Assembly: GCA_023053575.1 (NCBI GenBank)
Contig: JAKZAP010000011.1
Location: forward strand, 5,456,001 to 5,520,000
Source: Branchinecta lynchi
Lineage: Eukaryota > Arthropoda > Branchiopoda > Anostraca > Branchinectidae
DNA: 64,000 nucleotides
Reading direction: 5' to 3'
The number at the start of each line of letters is the position of its first letter. The first letter of the stretch is position 1. Of the stretch, positions 10,426 through 22,404 are shown one piece after another. The notes under the pieces were generated by a model, which did no database searches, had not been told where the DNA came from, and saw only the letters and a list, made by a program, of their open reading frames with translations. Both the position numbers and the translations under genes were made by a program.

Positions 10426-10960
10426 CAGCAGCGAGCTCATATGGCACTTGTTACGAGTCGGTGATGCCAGAAAGTAGATGTGACCCTCACAAAATACCCT
10501 CTTCAGCCCCCTTGGGATCTGACGTAGGAAAAGGATATCTTGTTTCACTGTCTGAACATTTCCGGCATCGCATCGGAGCATCTGGGGCAAATGACTACCT
10601 TCCCAGTTTAGATCCACTTGTTTTATTCCTAGACGTGGCCACACTATTTCTGGTAACCCCCCGCCACGTTCGAATCTGGTTCGAACACATAAATGGATCA
10701 TCTAAAAACACCTTCTCTTACTACCACTTTTCCGGAAATTCTGGCACCCCCTCCCCACCGTTCTCGGATCCCGTCCGGGATCATCTAACATGTCATCTAG
10801 GGCTTACGATCTCTCTGCTGTCTAAGTTTCATTCAAATCACTCCACTCCTTTGACCCCTGGAGGGCCAGATGTCCGGCAAGGCGCAAGGGTCACGCCAAT
10901 TAGGAACAATAGCCAAGAAACACAGCCCCACATGCGGGAAACTGCACGAATTTAAAGAAA
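10426..10960 (-). repeat. R2 repeat, inverted copy
   Basis: Begins with GAGCTCATATGGCACTTGTT, the reverse complement of the R2 3' terminus seen complete at 58945, and continues with C-rich reverse complements of R2 units. It is read through by an accidental ORF at 10416-10955. Confidence 0.7.
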
Positions 10961-11455
10961 CATTAAAGCTAGTATTTGTATGGTTAAGGTGAACGTTCGA
11001 TTTCCGCTTCCGCAATACCCTGACCTGCAGCAGTTTCTAACGCCTGTGTATCAGACTTATTATACAGGCTATGTTATACTTTTCATTGGGATCGCAAAAA
11101 GACGCCCCACTCCTAGGTGTTCCACAAAATTTCCCAAGCGGCGCATTTCGTAGTATTTTCTATTTAGAAGAACGATGTGTCTTTATTTGATGATTAGGCT
11201 TGACATTTTTTTAGATTAGAAAAACACTTAAAAGCAAGAATTTGTATTTAAATCTTGTAGAGTAGTTAAATCTTGCCAGGGAAATGCAGATAATTTTGGC
11301 CGCGGCGCTTGCTTTAATTTTTCCTGGATATTGGAAGCTTTCCTCTTTCGTGAAATGAAAAGCTGAGGTTGTGAATATTTGTATATATGAATTTTGATTA
11401 CAAGAATAATTTCAGCTGATGCATTGCATTTAGTGTTACACCGGTTCTATTATTT
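10961..11455. other. Intron sequence, nothing recognised
   Basis: AT-rich; no coding, RNA or repeat feature recognised. Confidence 0.4.
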
Positions 11456-12190
11456 GTTGGCGGGGAATCTGCGCCGAATTTGCGCACAATGTGTTCGCAG
11501 CAATGGTCCATTTCTGTCGATACGTGCGAGTCGTATATAGTGATCCACAATTGGTTGAAAGGAGAGGTCTCCCCCCCACTTGGCCTGAGTGCTTCGGGCC
11601 ACCCCTGTCATCGCCCTTAGCACATCTGGAAGTATCCTAACTCGCGCGTATCTAGTGCTTATGCTTGTTCTTCCCTCCAAATTCCATCCCGATCCCTCGA
11701 CTCTAACAGTTTCGCGATATTTCCGATGCCCCCCCCCCTCCAGCTCCCCCACGCAAGTATCGGATTCGGTCTTGACTTGACACGGAACATCTGAGACAAT
11801 TGTCTTTCCACTTGCATGTTTCATTCGAATCCGATCACCTGTTCAAATTTTATGCATGACACTAGACTCCAGATTCTCCGTCCCTGCACTCCCCCGACGA
11901 TGGACTTGTTGGACCGATCACCCGTTCGAAAGTTATACATACTGTCAATTTTCCAAATTCCCCCTCCCTCCACCCCCCCCCCCACCCTACCTCCCGAGAT
12001 GGTAGGGTCGGGGAAATGAGTATTTCCAGGTTAATCAGGTCGGGTCCCTGATATGCCTGCCAAGTTTCATCGTCCTAACTTATGTGGAAGTGCCCGAACT
12101 AGCAAAATCCGGACCGACCGACCGACAGACCGAAGTACGGACAGAAATCATGATCGGCTGTCGCTCCGAAGGGCAAGTGCCGTAAACAAT
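11456..12190 (-). repeat. R2 repeat, inverted copy with 5' end
   Basis: C-rich reverse complement of R2 units, ending at 12110-12185 with GACCGACCGACCGACAGACC and GGGCAAGTGCC, the reverse complement of the R2 5' hairpin and GTCCGTC region. Confidence 0.72.
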
Positions 12191-12215
12191 AAAAGAATTT
12201 AAGAGGGCATGTTTG

Positions 12216-12470
12216 TTACTTGTAAGTAAGTAAGTAAGTAACGAATTTATTTAAAAAAAAACCACTATCATGGCAATGCCAAATTTGGGTATTACGTCAA
12301 ATATAATGCACATTTTATAGTCTATACAGTTAATCACCAATTCGTCATCACAGACCTATTATAGTATATAAATAAAAACCAAAAACAGAACACGGACGTT
12401 GGGATAATATCGCAGACAGCTACCACCATCATTATAAATTTTGGTGAAACTCGGAATGAAACCTCCTCAT
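12216..12470 (-). repeat. Probable 3' tail of a retroelement, (GTAA)n
   Basis: Five GTAA units at 12220-12240 are followed by CGAATTTATTTAAAA. The reverse complement of this join resembles the AATAAATTACTTACTTAC end of the insertion at 51508-51622, suggesting a retroelement 3' end in - orientation. The remaining 200 bp up to LINE B is unassigned. Confidence 0.4.
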
Positions 12471-15400
12471 TTCCCTTATCTGGGTACCGCAGTGTAACAG
12501 ATAATTCTACTACTGGCGATGACGCAGTTTTGCTTGTATCATCAATTCCAGTAAAAAATAGATTTGAGCCCCTCACTTACAGTGATATCATGATTCCTAC
12601 GGTTGGGAGCCGGAATTCCTTGGCACCTCCTCCTGTTTGCCCGATTGTTTTGGAAAACAGCTTCTCATCCATCCCTCGTACTCAGCTTCCTGGAAAATCT
12701 AAATCCCATCCGCGTCCTCCTACTTCCGCGTCAAATCGTTCGCCAGATGAAAAGGGTTGTCCTGGGAGTCCCACCCGGGAGCATACAAATAATAATCAAC
12801 GGTAACACTTCCCTCGCCTCTTATTAAGTAATGCAGAAAGCCTTAACTTTGATAAACTTATTGAACTTGAACTTACTGCAAAAAATTTAGCCTCAGATTT
12901 AATTTGCATTACTGAGGTTCAATCCCAGAACACCAAAACTTTGAAGATGGCTGATTTCCATGAGTTTGTTAAACTTCGACCACATGACCATAAGCTTGGT
13001 AAAAAGGGTGGAGGAGTCTTGATTTTTTGCCGTAATAATTTGTCACCTAGCGAAGTAAAAGTTCCCGGAATTGATGAATATGATGAAATGATTTGGATAA
13101 AAGTTAAACCAAAAATTTTACCTCGCCCCTTCAGTAACATTATTGTGGGATGCTTTTATTTTTCACCAGGCCAAAAATCAGAGCAGCGAAAAGATTTCTT
13201 GGACAAACTTCATGCATCTCTTGATTACCTCCAGTCAAAACATCCTACCGCTGGGATCCTGCTTGCTGGGGACGGGAATGAGCTAAACCTCAGTAACCTT
13301 TGTCGGGGAGCAAATTTAAAACAAATCGTTAATATTCCAACGACAAAAGGTGGCACTTCACTCGACATAATATGCACAAACATGCATGAATTTTATCAAA
13401 AACCCAATTCCCTCCCCCCGCTTGGTGGAAGCTACCATTTCACGTTATCACTAAACCCAATACAAGGCCTGATTCCAAAGTACAAGTTTGATGAATTTAA
13501 ATACCGTCCAATTACCGATGGTGGCCTGCTTAAGTTTGGGGCATGGCTGTCAGAGGAGCAATGGGATGATGTCCTTGTTGCTGATGATTCTAATAAGAAG
13601 GCCGAAATTTTTCAAGAAAAGCTTCTTAATAATTATGTCCTTCACTTCCCAGAAGTCAAAAAGAAAAGATGTTCTAATGATAAGCCGTACGTGAACGATG
13701 CACTGAAAAATTTAATCCGCCAAAAACTAAGGCTATTCCGTCAAGGAAAAATTGAAGAAGCTAACCTATTAAGAAAATGTATAAAAAAGCAGATCCGAAA
13801 AGCTTCATCTGAGTACTACCGTAACAAAGTAAGCGAACTCTTCAAATCCCGACCAAAGCAGTGGTACAACACAGTCAGGAAAATTAGCGGTAAAACGGTC
13901 AAAATTGTTGATTTCAACCTTGATGAACCGCCAGATACCACAGCTAATTCGCTAAATAAACACCTTTCGGCTATTGTGCAAACTCTTCCTCCTCTCCCAA
14001 GTAATACCTCTTTTCCCCCATTACCAGATCACGTTATCCCAGCAATACTACCTGTGGATGTTGAAGCAAAAATCCGTAAACTAAAGAGAACTTCAATATG
14101 CCCCCTTGATATTCCGATTGATTTGGTCCAAGCATTTCCCGATAAACTATCAAAACCTTTGTCAGAAATTTTCAACACGATAACCAAAAGCGGTTTATTC
14201 CCTGATTGCTGGAAAAAAGGGTACGTTACTCCCATACAGAAGAAAGGGGCTAAACTGGATTTTAGTGGAGTCCGTCCTATTACTCTTACACCGATATTTT
14301 CCAAAATGTATGAGAGTTTTGTAGCAGATTGGCTCAAAGAAACGATCCATGATTTAATAGATGAAAACCAGCTCGGAAACATGAAAGGTTTATCGACGAC
14401 ACATTATCTGGTTAGCCTTCTCGACACTGTATATAAACTACTTGATGAGCCTGATACATGGCTGAATCTTATTTTAGTTGACCTCCAAAAAGTGTTTGAT
14501 CTTGTTAGTCACAATGTTTTAATTGAAAAATTATTAAATGAATTTAAAGTACCACCTTTTCTAGTTAATATCATTGCATCTTTTCTGTCAAATAGAAGTC
14601 AAGTTGTAAGGTATAAAAACATTTATTCAGATGCACTTCCTATTTCTTGCGGTGTTCCACAGGGAACGCTCTTAGGTCCTCTGTTATTTTTGGTAATGAT
14701 TAGCAATCTTGCTAACGAATCAGCCGATCGCTGGAAGTTTGTGGACGACATGACATTACTGGAAAGGTGCAGAAGGAACATAAAGAGTACTGCAATGGAA
14801 ATACTTGACGATATCGCTGCCGAAGCAGCCGAGTCGAAAATGAAAGTTAATTCACAGAAATCGAATATCATGACCATAAGTTTTCTTAAATCAAAGCCAT
14901 CGTTCACTACTCCAGTACCAAATGAAATATTTACAGAAAAGACCAAACTTTTGGGGATCACACTGACGAATGATCTGAAGTGGGAGGCTCACATTTGTTC
15001 CATTATTAAACAAGCCAGTGTGTCTCTGTCTCTCCTAAAACTGTTTTCCAAATTTTCGTGCCCTAAATCACATGTTCTCCGCCTTTACGTTACTTTCATC
15101 CGTCCGCTACTTGAGTATGCTTGTCCGGTTTGGCACTTTGGCCTGACAGTAGATCAGTCTGAGAGGCTTGAAACTATTCAGAAGAGAGCTTTGAGAATCA
15201 TCTACCGCCAGGGCAAAGTGCCTTATATCCTCCTCCTCAAAGAATTCCGCTTCCCTACTTTAGCAGCCCGACGTCTTACTCTTTGTACTGGTTTCGGGAA
15301 CAGTCTGCGTTCCCACTCATGTTTTGAGCACCTGTTTCCTACCCCATATTGCCCGCCAAAACCTCGACTACCTCGAGCTGTAGCACACAAAGTTCCGGTT

Positions 15401-15668
15401 CTTAACCCTGTGTGTACAAGAACCGATCGCTACAGAAAGAGCTTTGTACCATCTTTTGTTGAAGTTTTGAACAATTGATTAACTATTTCCCTTTAATGTT
15501 TTAATTGTCTAGGGTTTTTATTCTGTTTGATCATTTTTTGACTATTGCTTTATTATGTACAACCGCCTTATTAAATGTTTTGTAATTATGATGTACCTGA
15601 CGAAAACGACAAGTTCGGCAATCCAATGCTATGAAAGTCTCGTTTTACAATAAAGTATCAGTATCAGT
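12471..15668 (+). mobile_element. Non-LTR retrotransposon copy B, near-identical to copy A
   Basis: Aligned to copy A without visible gaps at offset 11965 from 12471 to the end of the 3' UTR, then a tail of TATCAGTATCAG at 15655-15668. The 5' end is about 270 bp shorter than the open frame of copy A, a typical 5' truncation. The tail abuts the 3' side of the antisense LINE C. Confidence 0.9.
12590..15478 (+). pseudogene. LINE B endonuclease/RT ORF with one premature stop
   Basis: The start codon equivalent to that of copy A is at 12590. A single TAT to TAA change at 12803-12805 stops the frame after 71 codons; after that it is open to 15478 (845 residues from Met at 12941). By eye there are about 17 amino-acid differences from copy A over those 845 residues. 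They include QLGN where A has QFGN at a conserved RT position. FVDD and the GVPQG motif are intact, and the endonuclease also has SYH in place of SDH. The stop falls just before the first endonuclease motif, so a downstream start could still give a nearly full protein. Confidence 0.88.
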
Positions 15669-17590
15669 AAGCTTTTTTGGTACCGCGTATGTGTTGCAGG
15701 TACGGGGGACAACTTTGGAACCTTTGAACTTGCGACCCTCTCCTGTCGGTTTCTTGTGTTTTCATAAGGAGGGGGAAGGATATCGAATAGAACAGGATGG
15801 TGGAGGAGCTTATGACCAACCGCTAAGCTCAGCCGCAGTCTCCGACTCTCAAGGGTTTCCATCTTAAACTTTTTTAAGAGAGCAGAATAAGGAACTTTGG
15901 GCTCACGACTTATTATTAGGAGTGCACGTTTCTGTATTCTTTCTATTTGTTGTGACCGTTCGGCAGTAGGGCAAAGTGCCAAACAGCAGCCGCGTATTCC
16001 AAAGTGGATCGAATGAAAGAAACGTAAATTCGGACAAGATGAGAATTAGGTACTTGGAACTTAGCCAGAAGTTTTAACAGCTGTAGACCAGTGTTTGCAC
16101 GCTTTAGCATTACGTTGGTGTTGTCCTCCCAAGGAGCTTTAGCTTCTGTACCTCTAAACCAGATGGCACTATTTCTTCAAAGGAAATGCTAGTTTTGAGG
16201 AAGGAAAAGGTTAAAATTGCACTTTTGTCTTCGTTTACCTGCATGTCCAACAACCTGGCTTCATCTTTAATGTCTTCTATTATGCCTGCAGCTTTGCTTT
16301 TAATATTTCTGTAGCATACTTCGGTTAAGCTTAAATCATCCACAAATTTCCAGCGATCCGGGTGCTCTTGCGCTATATCATTCATCATGACAAGGAACAG
16401 GATAGGTCCAAGTAAAGTTCCCTGCGGAACACCACAGAAAATATCCGATAGTTCAGAGAACACGATTTGTACTTCGTTGTTTGTTTTCTATTCTTCAAAA
16501 ATCCAACTAAAATATTTACAATAAAAGGACTGACCTTGAACTTTTCGATAAGTCTCTTAATCAAAATTGTATGATTAATGAGATCAAAACTTTTTCTAAA
16601 ATCTATGGTTATTAAGTTAATCCACTTATTAGGGTCGTCCAAAATTTTTCAAATAAAATCAATAAGACTAATTAAGTAATGACTGGTAGAAGTTTTAGGA
16701 CGGTTCCCGAATTGTCTCGGGTCGATCTGCGACATTATCTCTGCTTTCAACCACGCGGACACGAAACTCTCGTAAATTTTGCTAAAAACTGGTGTTAGAG
16801 TTATAGGCCTAGTCCCATCAAAATCATTTTTTGCTTCTTTCTTCGGGATAGGCCTAATATAACCAACTTTCCAAATTTCAGGGTATGTACCTGTAAGGGA
16901 GATTGAATTAAAAATATCTGTAAGTGGACCTGCCAGTTCATTGGGAAAAGCCCTGATTAACTCGACGGGTATGTCAACGGTTACACTAGTACGTTTTAAA
17001 GAACTTAACTTTTTTGACACTTCGTCGCGTGAAATTCTTGGTACTTCTTTCTCATCAACTGGTTCTTGGGGAATACTTTGAACAACAAGAGGGGGAAGTG
17101 ATTGGACTATTTTTGAAAGATGGGAATTTAACTGGTTTGCTGTGCTTTTATCATCTTGATCAAGATTAAAATCCATTGATTTCTCACTTTTTCCACAAAG
17201 GCACTTAACATTTTTGTACCAGGTTGTAGGTTTAGACTGAAACAGAATTCCAACTTTATTTGAGTAAAAACTTGCTGCTGCATTTCTAGTTTCTTTTCGT
17301 ATTCTATTTCTCAGCTTCTTACCTTCCTCCGTTTTTCCCTCCCTGAACAGTTTAATTTTTTGATGAATTAGCTTTTTTATGGCAGCCGTAATGTATGGTC
17401 GATCAGTAGAGCATCTCTTGTAAGTCTTTTCTGGAAACACTGTTCGTACTTATTTCTGAGTTTATTTTGGAAATTTTTTGCATTTTCACTCACACCATTT
17501 TCATCTTTTTGATCAAACTATTAATCAGTTAAAAGCCAATTCCCGAACTCCAACAGACCATTGTCTGTTATTGGTCGATGCGGCAACCTT
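15669..17590 (-). pseudogene. LINE C, reverse-transcriptase half (decayed)
   Basis: On the - strand this is a diverged relative of copies A and B. Open pieces are 17440-16649 (thumb-proximal region through the RPITLTPVFSKIYESF block and QFGN), 16642-16385 (TIDFRKSFDLINH), 16463-16110 (CGVPQGTLLGP and FVDD) and 15982-15690 (C-terminal region). At least three frame changes, plus stops upstream of 17440 (DNGLLEFGNW then stops), mark it as dead. Its 3' end is lost where copy B ends. The endonuclease half lies at 21366-21757, beyond an insertion. Confidence 0.88.
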
Positions 17591-20500
17591 TGTCCGGCTT
17601 CGCCGGCTAAATTGTTGCGAGAGCAACACTTTGGTTTTGTTTCTTCGCTGTCGGTTAAATGCTGAAATTGTCAACTTATCGAAGCTTTTAAAACGGTATG
17701 GTCTAAAAAGAATAATCACATAATCAAAAGCTGTTCTTTAGCGTTGTAAAACCAACAACAAAACAATATCGGAAGAAGGCTATTTGTAACGTTTCAGGAT
17801 TAAAATACCATAGATGACACTATTAATTATTACAAAACTACCTTATTGTTTTACATTACCGTATCGTTTGTACCCGTTGCGTAAACAGTTAATCCTAGGT
17901 TATAGCGATAGACCATCGATACAAACTTTCTTACTGTCATATTTACAGAAATCGAATACAATGTGCACCAATTTTCAAAAATTTCTAGCCCCTCGTGAAC
18001 CGATCTTACTTACAAGTCCGTCTCCCGTGATTGACAATAAATTCACCGGAAACAAATAATGGATGCACCAGCTATCAAAAGTTGCAAACCCCTCATCGCT
18101 GAAGATGATTATAGCATAAAAGCCGATTATTACTTACAAGTCCCATGCATGTCTTACAATTGGGAACAAAATTGTTCTTACCATCGAATACACCTGAGAC
18201 AAATAACAGGTATACCAACTAGCAAAAGCTGCAAACTCCTCGTTGCCGAAGATGATTATGAGCTAACAGTCGACTGTTGCTTACAGTCGAATGTTGCTTA
18301 CAAGTCCCTTACATGGATCACAACTGGTATCGCCTATTTTTGGTTTCAGTGTGTACCTTACTCCTGAAGTTGTCAACCCCTTGAAACTTTCAAACTGGCT
18401 TATCTCATGAAGGATTTTTGTTCAGAAAATTTGATGGCATATATTTTGATCAGCTCTTCAAGGGCTATCGATTGCCCTAACCACAACAAAAGCATATCGG
18501 AAAAAGGGACTAAATTGACTTTGCAGTCAGTTGAACTTTATCCTTTTCAATCGTAGACATCGTGACGGATGAAAACTTGGAATGATATCCTATATAATCT
18601 AGTTGGTATTATAAAGCTATCCGTAACTTTTTAGGATTAAAATACCATAGATGACACTATTAATTATTACGAAACTACCTTGTTTTACATTACAGTATCG
18701 TTTGTACCCGTTGCGTTAACAGTAAATCCTAGGTTACAGCGATAGACCAACGATACAAACTTTCTTACCGTCAGATTTATATAAATCGATTACAATGTGC
18801 AACAATTTGCACTAATTTCTAGCCCCTCGTGCACCGATTCTACTGACAAGTCCCTTTCCCGTGATAGACATCAAGTTCACCAGATAAAAATAATGGGTAT
18901 ACCGACTAGCAAAAAGTTGCAAACCCCTCATCGCTGAAGATTTGTGTAGCATAACAGCCGATTATTACTTACAAGTCCCTTGCATGTTTTACATTTGGGA
19001 ACCAAATTGTTCATCAAATGACAGGTACGCCAACTAGCGAGAGCTGCAAACCCCTCATTGCCGAAGATGATTATGAGCTAACAGTTGCCTGTCGCGTACA
19101 AATCCCCTAAATGTCTCACAACTGGTATCGCCTATTTTTGGTTTCAGTGTGTACCTTACTACTGAAGTTGTCAACCCCTTGAAACTTTCAAACTGGTGTA
19201 TCTCATAAAGGAATTTTTTTTACCAAAAAATGGATGTCATATACTTTGATCAGCTCATCAGCGGCTATCGATTGCCGTCGAAGTTGAACTTTATCCTTTT
19301 CAATCGTAGATATCGTGACGGATGAAAACTTGGAACAATATCTTATATTATCTAGTTGATATTATAAAGCTATCCGTAACTTTTCAGGATTAAAATACCA
19401 TAGATGACACTATTAATTATAACAAAATTACCTTATTGTTTTACATTACCGTATCGTTTGTACCCGTTGCGTAAACAGTTAATCCTAGGTTATAGCGATA
19501 GACCATCGATACAAACTTTCTTACTGTCATATTTACAGAAATCGAATACAATGTGCACCAATTTTCAAAAATTTCTAGCCTCTCGTGAACCGATTCTTGC
19601 TTACAAGTCCGTCTCCCGTGATTGACATCAAATTCACCGGAAACAAATAATGGATATACCAGCTATCAAAAGTTGCAAGCCCCTCATCGCTGAAGATGAT
19701 TATAGCATAAGCTTTTTAAACGGGATGTTCTAAAAAAAATAATCATATGATCAAAAGGTATTCTTCAGCGTTGTAAAAACAACAACAAAATAATATAGGA
19801 AGAAGGGACTAAATTAACTTTGCAGTCAGTTGTACTTTATCCTTTTCAATCGTAGACATCGTGACGGATGAAAACTTGGAACAATATCTTATATAATCAA
19901 GTTGGTAATAGAAAGCTATCCGTAACTTTTCAGGATTAAAATACTACAGATGACCCTATTAATTATTATGAAACTACCTCATTGCTTTACATTTTCGTTT
20001 GTATCCGTTGTGTAAACAGTTAATCCTCGGTTACATTGATAGACCATCGACACAAACTTTCTTACCGTCAGATTTATAGAAATCGAATACAATGTGCACC
20101 CATTTGCAAAAATTCCTAGCCCCTCGTGAACCGATTCCTACTTACAAGTCCCTCTCCCGTGATATACATTAAGTTAACCGGAAACAAATAATGGGTACAC
20201 CAGGTAGCAAAAGCTGCAAACCCATCATCGCAGAAGATGATTGTAGCATAACAGCCGATTATTACTTACAAGTCCCTTGCATATCTTACCATTGGGAACC
20301 AAATATATTGTTCTTACCATCGAATACACCGGAAACAAATAACAGGTATACCAACAAGCAAAAGCTGCAAACCCCTCATTACCGAAGATGATTATGGGCT
20401 AACAGTCGACTGTTGCTTTAAAGTCCCCTATATGTATCATAACTGGTATCGCCTATTTTTGGTTTCAATGTACCTTACTATGAAGTTGTCAACCCCTTTG

Positions 20501-21366
20501 AAATTTTCAAACTGGTGTATCTCATGAAGGAATTTTTGTACCAAAAAATGGATGGCATATACTTTGATCGGCTCATCAATGGCTATCGATTGCCGTCGAA
20601 AAAAAAATTCTACCTGTCTTAGTTCAAAAGTTGACTTTTTTGCCGTAGGCCAACTTTCTAACGTCACGACTTAGAAAGGAGCAAAGGATAAGCTCTAGTT
20701 TCTTTAGCAATGAGAGAACTTTTAAAGTTTAAGAGGCACATCTGATACCGTTACTCTACCACAAACCAAAGTGCAAAAAAAAAAAATTATAAACTCAGCT
20801 GAAATCGTCGCAGACATGGACAGAAACAATAGATGGCAGCACTTTCGGACCCGTGGGAAAAAGCCACTTTTTTGTCTCTGTAGATTTTTCTATTTATCAC
20901 TCAAAGAAGATATGTTGGCTGTGGGGCCGGGTAACTGGCGCATATATTTAACACTTATAGATTTTAGTCCATCTTCAATTTGAAACTGGTGCCTGCCTGC
21001 TTGCGTGCTAGAACGGAGCTTTCCACTCGAAAGCAGAAACATCTTTTGATGAAACGAAAGGTTCGCTACACAACTTCAGATAGTCCTCTCTGACATAGGC
21101 TATACAACTCCACTTCACTTCGCAAACCGTAGGCTCTGGCTCGATGACAAGCAAAAACCATCCTTATTGGCCCCAGGCAAGAGTTCTACGGAGCTTTCCA
21201 AAATGTAATGTCATATTCATCAATCCGGCCTAAGGTCCACACTTTCCGTAAAAACCGCACAGGTTATACCCTTCTCAGTTACCAGGAATAAAATGAAATC
21301 GGAGTCATAGGAAAAAAAAAAAAAAAAAAAAAAAAAAAACGAGGACAAAACCAAAGTGTTGCTCTC
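17591..21366. mobile_element. 3.8-kb insertion in LINE C with inverted ends
   Basis: The sequence separates LINE C codons matching CTNLDN (21366 side) from RPITDNGLLEFG (17590 side); about 40 residues of the LINE are missing at the join. Near each edge lies the same sequence in opposite orientation: GTTGCGAGAGCAACACTTTG plus GTTTTGT at 17616-17642, and its reverse complement at about 21335-21362. The end is itself a small palindrome (GTTGC-GAGA-GCAAC). Just inside the right end is a 28-nt A run (21312-21339). No transposase or RT is visible inside, so the element class is unknown. Confidence 0.6.
17690..20690 (+). repeat. Tandem array, about 4 units of 550-840 bp
   Basis: The landmark aggattaaaatac recurs at 17797, 18633, 19386 and 19932. 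Each unit also carries a gcaaacccctcat-gaagatgatta segment and a ctggtatcgcctatttttgg segment in the same order. The unit at 19386 is shortened by a deletion that joins the gaagatgatta segment directly to the start of the next unit. Matching 80-residue frames at 17814 and 19404 are repeat copies, not genes. Confidence 0.8.
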
Positions 21367-21757
21367 GCAACACAATTATCTAGGTTCGTACAGATGACGT
21401 CTAGTTGGGTTCCACCTTTCGTTGTTGGAAAATCAACAACCTGTTTCAGGCTTTGGCCTTTCAGAAAGTATCCTAGATTTAAATCGTTTTTGTCACCAAT
21501 TAAACAAATCCCAACGTTTGGATATTTAGAGGTAACAAAATCGGTACTTAACTGAAGTTTCTCCAAGAAATTTCTTCTCGCGTGGGCACTCTGATTAAAA
21601 CGCAGATTGCCAAGTTGGAGTATTGTCGAGGAAGCCGTTTTGGTTTGACGTATACCCATAACATTTCATCATCTTCTTCAATGTACGGAACTTGTATTTG
21701 ACTAGGAGCCAATGTCTCACGACATAGCAACATTACTCCGCCTCCTTTACTTCCCAG
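21366..21757 (-). pseudogene. LINE C, endonuclease half (decayed)
   Basis: The - strand reads SKGGGVMLLCRETLAPSQ, then after a frame change NLRFNQSAHARRNFLEKL and PTTKGGTQLDVICTNLDN, matching the endonuclease of copy A (KKGGGVLIFCRNNLSPSE and PTTKGGTSLDIICTN). The 5' end stops abruptly at a GTATATATACTT repeat near 21757. It is the upstream part of the element whose RT half is at 15669-17590. Confidence 0.85.
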
Positions 21758-22404
21758 TGAGTATATATACTTGATGAGTATATATGACTATACTTGATTG
21801 TATAGCTCGACAAAAGACGGAACAGAGGCTCTTTCTGTATCTTTCATGTGTTGGAGCAATTGGAGTTAACTTCGGGACTTTTTGGTCCCAACATCCGGCG
21901 GATGCCCATTCGCCTTGTCACAGTTGGTCAAAAATCATGTAATAGATTAGTCGTTTTCTCATCTCATTAAACTCTGTGGAGCCTTCTTTTGACGTCCTTA
22001 TGAACAACTCTGTTTCCTGGACTTGCCCTTAAAGTCGTACTTACAACCTTCACTTTGCGTCCCTGTTCATTCCGTTCGTTCACATTCCCGAGACTCAGGA
22101 CTTCCTCTGTAGTATTTGTCGCATGTTTGTGGTCAAACTAAGGGGGCTGCGGGAGGCTGAAAACTGCCGAGACAAGTTTGTAACCCAGGGAATCTCAGAA
22201 GGGTTTCAATGGAGCTACATATTGGAATAGAGATCTAAAATTCGGAGGAATCTTCCTTTTTGACCCAGACAGGGATACTTGCTTCTCCACTCCTTCTGGT
22301 GCTCTCGGGTCCGCTTTTGTACCTGTCTCTCCCGCTTTGGCGGGTTTGGTCCGGCGAGATTACGAACAAATGGTCCAGAATTAAGCACTATTTTTTGTTT
22401 ACTT
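21758..22404. other. Intron sequence, nothing recognised
   Basis: Unassigned; no coding or repeat landmarks recognised. Confidence 0.4.

Noticed and set aside
10416..10955. 179-codon + frame
   Set aside because: It lies inside an inverted R2 copy with low-complexity C-rich sequence and no family motif.
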